The position numbers were made by a program, and so were the translations under genes. From JBGTCY01 sp041748615 (GTDB lineage: Bacteria > Bacteroidota > Bacteroidia > Chitinophagales > CAIOSU01): a stretch of DNA of 9,259 nucleotides. Of the stretch, positions 6,701 through 9,259 are shown in pieces. How positions within the stretch are numbered: position 1 is the first letter of the stretch; each line of letters begins with the position of its first letter. Below the pieces are notes generated by a model. The model saw only the letters and a list, made by a program, of their open reading frames with translations, was not told the DNA's origin and made no database searches. The DNA is taken from the NCBI GenBank assembly GCA_041748615.1, contig JBGTCY010000058.1:1-9259 (forward strand), written 5' to 3'.

Positions 6701-9259
6701 AGTAGACCAGAATTTTGCTACTACGGAATTTGTAAATGTTTTCCCGGGACCCGTTCCTGCCGATGAAGTCAATCAGGTTGTTACTTATTCCTTATCACCC
6801 GCGACAGTTGCTTTTGCAAATGTTTCAATAAACGCTCAAACGGGAATGGTGACAATCACTTCCGTAGCCAACGCTTTCGGGATGCAGCAGTTTACGGTAA
6901 CGGCTAATGATGGTCAGGCGCAGAATAATTTGTATTCGCAGAATTTCATGCTGACCGTTAACCAGGTAAATTCTCCGCCAACCATCAACGCGATTGCGAA
7001 CATGACAATCCAGGAAGATGCGGCACAGCAAATTGTAAACCTCACCGGTATTACTCCGGGATTGAATGACAACGAATCTGTAACCGTGACTGCGATTTCT
7101 GATAATGTAGCGCTCATCCCGCATCCGGTGGTGAGTTATTCGAATCCAAATACCAGCGGTACACTCAGTTTTCAGCCTTTACCGGATATGAATGGAGTTG
7201 CTATCATCACAGTAACGGTGGACGATGGTTTTTATACGGTCAGTGAATCTTTCACGGTAACAGTGTTGCCGGTGAATGACGCGCCCGCCTTTACATTGAA
7301 TACCAGCCTGATTGAAGTAGATGAAGATTTCACTACTACAGAAAATGTAAGCGTGATTCCGGGATTTGTTCCGGCTGATGAGATAAATCAGGTGGTGACT
7401 TACTCCCTGTCACCCGCTTCAGTTTCTTTCGCGAATATTTCCATAAACCAAAATTCAGGAGTGGTAACGATAACTGCTATCGCTGACGCAAATGGTTCAC
7501 AATTATTCACCCTTACTGCTGATGATGGTCAGTCACAAAACAACTTGTACACACAGCAATTCACTTTGATTGTCAATCCGGTGAATGATGCGCCTGAATT
7601 CACTTTGAACACGAATTTGATTGAAGTGAATGAGGATTTCACAACTACCGAAACAGTGCTCGTGATTCCGGGATTTGTTCCTGCTGATGAAATGAATCAG
7701 GTGGTGACTTACTCATTGTCACCGGCTTCGGTTTCTTTTGCGAATGTTTCCATTGACCAGCAAACCGGCATGGTGACCATCACCGCAATTGCGAACGCAA
7801 ATGGTTCACAGCAATTTACAATTACTGCGGATGACGGACAGTCAGTAAATAACTTGTATGCGCAACAATTCACCTTGATTGTTAATCCGGTGAATGACGC
7901 GCCTGAATTCACTTTGAACACGAATTTGATTGAAGTGGACGAAGATTTCACAACGACAGAAACAGTGCTCGTGATTCCGGGCTTTGTTCCTGCTGATGAA
8001 ATGAACCAGGTAGTGACTTATTCTTTGTCACCGGCTTCGGTTTCATTTGCTAATGTTTCCATTAACCAGCAAACGGGCATGGTAACAATTAGCGCTGTTG
8101 CGGATGGAAATGGCACGCAGGTATTCACGATTACCGCGAATGACGGACAAACGGTGAACAATTTATTTACACAACAATTCACGTTGATTGTGCATCCGGT
8201 GAATGACGCGCCAGCATTTACATTGAATACCAACCTGATTGAAGTGGACGAAGATTTCACAACAACAGAAACTGTGTTTGTGATTCCTGGATTGGTTCCG
8301 GCTGATGAAATAAATCAGGTGGTGACTTACTCGTTGTCACCGGCTTCGGTTTCTTTTGCGAATGTTTCAATTAACCAGCTAACCGGCATGGTGACTATCA
8401 CCGCAATTGCGAACGCAAATGGTTCACAGCAAATTACAATTACTGCGGATGACGGACAGTCAGTAAATAACTTGTATGCACAGCAATTCACTTTGATTGT
8501 CAATCCGGTGAATGACGCGCCAGAATTCACATTAAACACGAACCTGATTGAAGTGGACGAAGATTTCACGACAACAGAAACTGTCCTCGTGATTCCGGGC
8601 GTTGTTCCTGTTGATGAAATGAATCAGGTGGTGACTTATTCCTTGTCACCGGCTTCTGTTTCTTTTGCGAATGTTTCCATTAACCAGCAAACCGGCATGG
8701 TTACTATCACCGCAATTGCGAACGCGAATGGTTCACAAATATTTACGATTACTGCGGATGATGGACAGTCAGTGAACAACTTGCACACTCAACAATTTAC
8801 GTTGATTGTAAAACCTGTGAATGACGCGCCTGAATTCACTTTGAACACGAATTTGATTGAAGTGTACGACGATTTCACAACGACCGAAACAGTGCTCGTG
8901 ATTCCGGGCTTTGTTCCTGCTGATGAAATGAATCAGGTAGTGACTTACTCGTTGTCACCGGCTTCTGTTTCATTTGCAAATGTTTCCATCAACCAGCAAA
9001 CGGGGATGGTAACTATTACTGCTGTCGCGGATGTAAATGGTACGCAGGTATTCACGATTACCGCTGATGACGGACAGGCGGTGAACAATTTATTTTCACA
9101 GCAATTCACGTTGTTTGTGCATCCGGTGAATGATGCTCCGGCATTTACATTGAATACCAACCTGATTGAAGTAGAGGAAGATTTTACCTCTACCGAGATG
9201 ATTATCGTAACGCCTGCACCGGTTCCCACTGATGAGGTTAATCAGGTTGTGACGTATTC
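702..9259 (+). CDS. Giant secreted multidomain protein: PQQ-sugar-dehydrogenase-like and kelch propellers, malectins, ASH and CBM-like domains, Ig/cadherin-like repeat array (3' end outside window)
   Basis: One uninterrupted frame of 2,852 complete codons runs from the ATG at 702 to the window edge; I translated it through and saw no stop or frame break. The N-terminus is a Sec signal peptide. Then come, in order, a sugar-dehydrogenase-like propeller, an Asp-rich TSP3-like linker, a beta-sandwich, a kelch propeller, ASH-like, malectin, ASH-like, CBM-like, MopE and malectin modules, and ten Ig/cadherin-like repeats. It is probably exported and surface-bound or released, binding glycans and metal ions; no experimentally defined function can be assigned. 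ATG 702 is chosen as the first Met giving a basic n-region; Met codons at 711 and 717 would also leave a usable signal peptide. No Shine-Dalgarno motif is seen. It follows bioA by 292 bases, so it probably has its own promoter. Expected but unseen: a C-terminal sorting domain. Individual modules are annotated separately. Confidence 0.93.
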   Translation, partial: MRKMCMRVFFAHLIINLIWLNPSMSNAQTVSFNVSALQGENVLQPTSIQFGPDGRLYVAQQNGKIFVYTVVRNGLNDYKVTATEEITHIQQIPNHNDNGTPNPAVNTRQVTGILVKGTAQNPVIYVTSSDPRIGGGFGGTNNSKNLDTNSGVISKLTWNGMTWVRQDLVRGLPRSEENHSPNGLQLDEVNNILYMAQGGNTNMGAPSNNFIFLPEYALSTAILAIDLNAIGTSTYDLPTLDDEDRPNVGPPGYEDFNDPFGGNKGKNQAILVPGGPVQVYSPGWRNNYDLVITKSGKMYSFDNGPNAGWGGPPINCSNQVSEPGSFLCDALHYVPGPGYYAGFPNPTRANRNNTYNTTNPQSPVPPGMENPVECNYVNPSVANGALSVICSSVNGISEYTASNFNNAMKGNLLAAAFNGNIYRFVLNASGTALVQGGQSVLAANFGTTPLDLTAQGDNDIFPGTIWAVTYGSNGITVFEPNDFASCNGDPNSFVLDDDGDGYSNGDETLNETDKCSAASIPPDFDKDFLSDLIDPDDDNDGINDTLDFFARDSFNGLHTNIPVLYSFNNVDNGGIAGYGFTGIMSNGLNDYMDMYDLNLMTVGGAALKFSIADIPDGDALGNLNNQKFGYQFGVNTGAFPFPFEVQTRIMGPFAGFTPVDYQSMGMYIGTGDQDNYLKIVCASNGGSGGIQVMKEVGGVYTSTMYNVPILGSSHVNLFLTVDPATNMVQPAYTIDGSARVDLGSPLSVPASWIEEVMAVGFIATSRGSNMPFAATWDYIGVTPVSNMGDWVNVTTNNTCTNRHENAFVQTGNKFYLLGGRGVKPVEIYDYVTKTWSTGATPPVVMHHFQAVELNGLIYVVGAFTGNFPNEPALPNVYIYDPVANQWHVGPEIPAARRRGSAGAVVHDGKIYLISGLTNGHVSGWVPWTDSYNPSTNEWTVLADAPRARDHFHAAIHNGNIYALAGRQSGNGGSTFAYTIPESDVYNIATNQWNQLPSPEADVPTQRAGASVAVLGDEILVIGGESMSQNSAHKQTEALNVNSNQWRALDEMNTGRHGTQAIVNNFGVYICAGSGNRGGTPELNSMEAFYLYGQTQPVGSPVIQSVLAKSATSLAFSSLHLGFSETKFITLTNTSGNQGIIISSITKTGDVGFTVNTPYTTPIVLQPGESINVNVTFMPLTAGNKTGTLVIQHGGSNGPTTNIPLTGTGIGLTSTMRINAGGGAFTAGSGDVFSADNYFSTGTHTFTSNQPINNTTDDLLYQTERYGNYFSYNIPVNNGNYTVKLHFAEIWSGAMFPGVRVFDVVIEGDTVLSKYDIYADAGGNTAIVKTFTNIPVNDQALHLQFIAKSNNAKICAIEVSSTTSVNGVLAVVPNSVTFPELDINTASTPVPITISNTGTQSLTVTGVNITGAHANNFSHNFSSNIALNPGQSSTVNVTFTPTAAGTRLATMSFNHTGSNNPVSVSLSGTGKQEERCGWYVENNGLVVIEVESEISNQPGWTMKTAPLTNYTGAGYYEWTGPNYYWTPGNGVLTYYVKITNGGRYRFRLRSYQPGPTNTDKNDIWVRFPDKGAVWWKNGAQQDFKTGWFKVLQNNIGVWTFNTWAGEGAFYEIYADFPEPGIYAVELSGRANGFSIDRLILSRQGVSDWAATHSLPAQSAFQNCPVDPLVWYRDKDKDLYGNPNDSVLAVSKPVGYVSNNLDCDDNDNTVYPGAPEILDGKDNNCNGIIDEGVVLNGPIAINAGGNNYTSVSGELFLKDRLFTIPSGGFINNLVGEIYNTDDDPLYRSERNGTNFKYYFQADPGMYRVTLHFAEIWTGAMTPGVRRFHVDIEEQRVLDNFDIFATHGFATAAVYTFETVVTDGMLDIEFTGIANKAKVSGLKVEPIPNTPPAFTVSGNVTVDEDFTGTRTVTVTPAPVPQAEQWQTVTYSLSPASVSFANVSIDNTTGLVTISAVPDANGSQLFTITANDGQMFNNIATQTFTLTVNPVNDPPIFTLSGDVEVDQNFATTEFVNVFPGPVPADEVNQVVTYSLSPATVAFANVSINAQTGMVTITSVANAFGMQQFTVTANDGQAQNNLYSQNFMLTVNQVNSPPTINAIANMTIQEDAAQQIVNLTGITPGLNDNESVTVTAISDNVALIPHPVVSYSNPNTSGTLSFQPLPDMNGVAIITVTVDDGFYTVSESFTVTVLPVNDAPAFTLNTSLIEVDEDFTTTENVSVIPGFVPADEINQVVTYSLSPASVSFANISINQNSGVVTITAIADANGSQLFTLTADDGQSQNNLYTQQFTLIVNPVNDAPEFTLNTNLIEVNEDFTTTETVLVIPGFVPADEMNQVVTYSLSPASVSFANVSIDQQTGMVTITAIANANGSQQFTITADDGQSVNNLYAQQFTLIVNPVNDAPEFTLNTNLIEVDEDFTTTETVLVIPGFVPADEMNQVVTYSLSPASVSFANVSINQQTGMVTISAVADGNGTQVFTITANDGQTVNNLFTQQFTLIVHPVNDAPAFTLNTNLIEVDEDFTTTETVFVIPGLVPADEINQVVTYSLSPASVSFANVSINQLTGMVTITAIANANGSQQITITADDGQSVNNLYAQQFTLIVNPVNDAPEFTLNTNLIEVDEDFTTTETVLVIPGVVPVDEMNQVVTYSLSPASVSFANVSINQQTGMVTITAIANANGSQIFTITADDGQSVNNLHTQQFTLIVKPVNDAPEFTLNTNLIEVYDDFTTTETVLVIPGFVPADEMNQVVTYSLSPASVSFANVSINQQTGMVTITAVADVNGTQVFTITADDGQAVNNLFSQQFTLFVHPVNDAPAFTLNTNLIEVEEDFTSTEMIIVTPAPVPTDEVNQVVTY
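789..2150 (+). other. Soluble PQQ glucose/sorbosone dehydrogenase-like beta-propeller domain (residues ~30-483)
   Basis: The domain starts with the blade pattern QPTSIQFGPDGRLYVAQQNG and contains ENHSPNGLQLDEVNNILYMA, PGWRNNYDLVI and DNGPNAGWGGPP. In soluble PQQ glucose dehydrogenases the matching places are the catalytic His144 region (HQSGRL..G.DG), the GxRNxxxL motif with PQQ-contacting Arg228, and the GPN loop. The likely equivalents here are His179, Arg285-Asn286 and Gly304-Pro305-Asn306. The family oxidises sugars with PQQ in the periplasm or outside the cell, but many Bacteroidota members fused to malectin or adhesin modules have no assigned substrate. Cys residues around residues 320-410 (INCSN, FLCDA, VECNY, VICSS) could form disulfides. 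Family membership is well supported; catalysis is inference. Confidence 0.8.
2154..2360 (+). other. Thrombospondin type 3/EF-hand-like Asp-rich calcium-binding linker (residues ~485-553)
   Basis: Residues 496-502 read DDDGDGY, followed by SNGDE, and further on DKDFLSDLIDPDDDNDGIND. The spacing of Asp, Asn and Gly matches TSP3-type DxDxDG calcium loops that often link domains in secreted Bacteroidota proteins. Cys residues on each side (ASCNGD and DKCSA) may form a disulfide. It separates the first propeller from the following beta-sandwich and probably acts as a stiff, Ca2+-bound spacer. Confidence 0.75.
2364..3056 (+). other. Probable concanavalin A-like beta-sandwich domain (residues ~555-785)
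   Basis: The roughly 230-residue segment has alternating hydrophobic strands and patterns of LamG/concanavalin-like folds: FPFPFEVQTRIMGPF, MGMYIGTGDQDNYLKIVCAS, VNLFLTVDPATNMVQPAYTI, and a closing AATWDYIGVTPV that resembles the final strand of such domains (often written WDYVRV or similar). It probably binds carbohydrate or serves as a structural module. I assign the fold by pattern only; it has no recognisable catalytic residues. Confidence 0.5.
3060..3980 (+). other. Kelch-type beta-propeller, six motifs (residues ~787-1093)
   Basis: Six kelch motifs follow one another, each with a short Arg/His-containing turn, a G/N-G-x-IY-like strand, a Gly pair and a Y/Wx6W pattern. Examples are NKFYLLGG...YDYVTKTW, GLIYVVGA...YDPVANQW, GKIYLISG...YNPSTNEW, GNIYALAG...YNIATNQW, DEILVIGG...LNVNSNQW and FGVYICAG...FYLYG. 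Kelch propellers mediate protein or glycan binding; a six-blade ring is the usual closed form. It is the second propeller of the protein and belongs to a different family from the first. Confidence 0.85.
4011..4325 (+). other. ASH/choice-of-anchor-D-like Ig-fold domain 1 (residues ~1104-1208)
   Basis: The domain shows the ASH/HYDIN-like pattern: a first strand ending LHLGFSETKFITLTNTSG, a middle IVLQPGESINVNVTFMPLTA and the closing GTLVIQHGG...IPLTGTG. The PGxSxxVxVxFxP and LxGTG signatures are diagnostic of this family in bacterial surface proteins. It probably acts as a spacer. It is paired with a similar domain at 4800-5111 on the other side of the first malectin. Confidence 0.85.
4344..4784 (+). 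other. Malectin-like carbohydrate-binding domain 1 (residues ~1215-1361)
   Basis: It begins MRINAGGGAF, continues DDLLYQTERYGNYFSYNIPV, then YTVKLHFAEIWSGAMFPGVR and FDVVIEGDTVLSKYDI, and closes with LQFIAKSNNAKICAIEV. The RINAGG opening, the YxTER motif and the LHFAEI strand are the malectin (CBM57-type) signature. Malectins bind oligosaccharides; bacterial copies usually sit next to glycoside-acting or adhesive modules. A second copy lies at 5904-6353. Confidence 0.9.
4800..5111 (+). other. ASH/choice-of-anchor-D-like Ig-fold domain 2 (residues ~1367-1470)
   Basis: The pattern VVPNSVTFPELDINTASTPV, ITISNTGTQSLTVTGVNITG, LNPGQSSTVNVTFTPTAAG and VSLSGTGK is a textbook ASH-like domain, more canonical than copy 1. 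It begins directly after malectin 1 and probably serves as a rigid spacer. Confidence 0.88.
5124..5630 (+). other. Probable CBM6/35-like carbohydrate-binding domain (residues ~1475-1643)
   Basis: The segment begins CGWYVENNGLVVIEVESE, where IEVES resembles the first strand of CBM6/CBM35 domains that carries a calcium-binding Glu. It is rich in aromatic residues (YYEWTGPNYYWTPG, VWWKNG, VWTFNTWAG), has the internal strand LTYYVKITNGGRYRFRLRS, and closes IYAVELSGRANGFSIDRLIL. That closing strand (GxxIDRLxL) is typical of CBM6-like and GH115 C-terminal-like domains. I infer sugar binding; the exact family needs a profile search. Confidence 0.65.
5706..5893 (+). other. MopE-type putative metal-binding motif (residues ~1669-1730)
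   Basis: The sequence WYRDKDKDLYGNPNDSV, then GYVSNNLDCDDNDNTVYPGA, then PEILDGKDNNCNGIIDEG matches the MopE repeat: YxDxDGDGYG, DCDDxxxxxxPGAxE and DGxDNxCxGxxDEG. One residue departs from the consensus: the first loop reads DKDKDLYG, with Lys where Gly is usual. The two Cys in the DCDD and NCNG segments likely pair. The motif is predicted to bind a divalent metal, probably calcium. Confidence 0.88.
5904..6353 (+). other. Malectin-like carbohydrate-binding domain 2 (residues ~1735-1884)
   Basis: It starts GPIAINAGGNNY, contains DDDPLYRSERNGTNFKYYF and YRVTLHFAEIWTGAMTPGVR, and closes LDIEFTGIANKAKVSGLKVEP. It shares LHFAEIW-GAM-PGVR-F-V-IE---VL---DI-A with malectin 1, so the two look like diverged copies of one module. 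It directly precedes the repeat array. Confidence 0.9.
6969..7274 (+). repeat. Divergent unit 3: tandem-95-type Ig-like repeat inserted in the array
   Basis: This unit keeps the 102-residue length and the NSPP...VLPV boundaries, but its core differs from its neighbours: TINAIANMTIQEDAAQQIVN, LTGITPGLNDNESVTVTAIS, VSYSNPNTSGTLSFQPLPDM and ITVTVDDG. This matches the widespread bacterial tandem-95 type Ig-like repeat rather than the SLSPASVSFANVSI type on either side. Confidence 0.75.
7275..9259 (+). repeat. Higher-order repeat of three units (927-base period) within units 4-10
   Basis: Units 4, 7 and 10 open NDAPAFTLNT; units 5, 6, 8 and 9 open NDAPEFTLNT. Units 4 and 7 read ADEINQ where units 5, 6, 8 and 9 read DEMNQ. 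Units 6 and 9 share VAD-NGTQVFTIT, NNLF-QQFTL and VHPV, unlike the others. This gives an A-B-C, A-B-C, A order: 4-5-6, 7-8-9, 10. It suggests duplication of a three-unit block. The second half of unit 7 breaks the pattern and resembles unit 5. Confidence 0.65.

Larger units (their letters stand above)
6357..9259 (+). repeat. Tandem array of ten Ig/cadherin-like repeats, 306-309 bases each (continues past the window)
   Basis: Units start at 6357, 6663, 6969, 7275, 7584, 7893, 8202, 8511, 8820 and 9129. Units 1-3 are 306 bases (102 residues) and units 4-9 are exactly 309 bases (103 residues); unit 10 is cut at the edge. Each unit opens with N-D/S/T-A/P-P, usually followed by an acidic DEDF patch, then VVTYSLSPASVSFANVSI, TGMVTITA, a DDGQ loop and QQFTLIVNPV. 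The acidic NDAP and DED positions fit Ca2+-binding linkers between cadherin- or Ig-like beta-sandwiches. No Cys occurs in the array. Such arrays form long extracellular stalks. Unit 3 belongs to a different subfamily. The adjacent late units are very similar, which would challenge short-read assembly. Confidence 0.92.

Noticed and set aside
7709..9229. Minus-strand open frames of 80-94 codons recurring every 309 bases (7709-7951, 8018-8260, 8327-8569, 8945-9229)
   Set aside because: They are antisense shadows of the tandem repeat units and recur only because the plus-strand units do. There is no start context of their own and no recognisable domain.
6357..9259. CRISPR array or mobile repeat suggested by regular spacing
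   Set aside because: The repeats are in-frame protein-coding units of 306-309 bases without spacers, and the unit boundaries match domain boundaries.

Overview
The window holds one short, incomplete gene and one very large, incomplete gene, both on the + strand and separated by about 290 A+T-rich bases. Bases 1-409 are the C-terminal third of a BioA-type aminotransferase (biotin synthesis). From 702 to the right edge runs a single open frame of at least 2,852 codons with no stop. It encodes a secreted multidomain protein whose C-terminus lies outside the window. The organism is most likely a member of the Bacteroidota. The reasons are the BioA flavour, the A-rich leader without a Shine-Dalgarno motif, the moderate base composition, and an extracellular architecture (sugar-dehydrogenase-like propeller, malectin, choice-of-anchor-D/ASH modules, MopE motif, Ig/cadherin-like array) familiar from gliding or polymer-degrading Bacteroidota. 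This assignment is inference; no rRNA or other marker is present.

Layout of the large protein in order: signal peptide (residues 1-27); soluble PQQ-glucose/sorbosone-dehydrogenase-like beta-propeller (about 30-483); Asp-rich thrombospondin-type-3/EF-hand-like linker (about 485-553); probable concanavalin-like beta-sandwich (about 555-785); six-motif kelch propeller (about 787-1093); ASH-like Ig domain 1 (1104-1208); malectin 1 (1215-1361); ASH-like Ig domain 2 (1367-1470); probable CBM6/35-like domain (1475-1643); MopE-type metal-binding motif (1669-1730); malectin 2 (1735-1882); then a tandem array of ten Ig/cadherin-like units from residue 1886 to the window edge. Units 1-3 are 102 residues and units 4-9 are exactly 103 residues (309 bases). 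Unit 10 is cut off.

The protein reads as a cell-surface or secreted adhesin/carbohydrate-binding scaffold: sugar-binding and propeller modules at the N-terminal end, carried on a long, Cys-free and probably Ca2+-stiffened stalk. A sorting or anchoring domain, for example a type IX secretion C-terminal domain, would be expected past the right edge but is not visible. The most interesting sequence-level structure is in the stalk. Units 4-10 show a three-unit (927-base) higher-order periodicity, with a patch that breaks it in a way suggesting gene conversion. I see no RNA gene, insertion sequence, CRISPR array, or convincing minus-strand gene.
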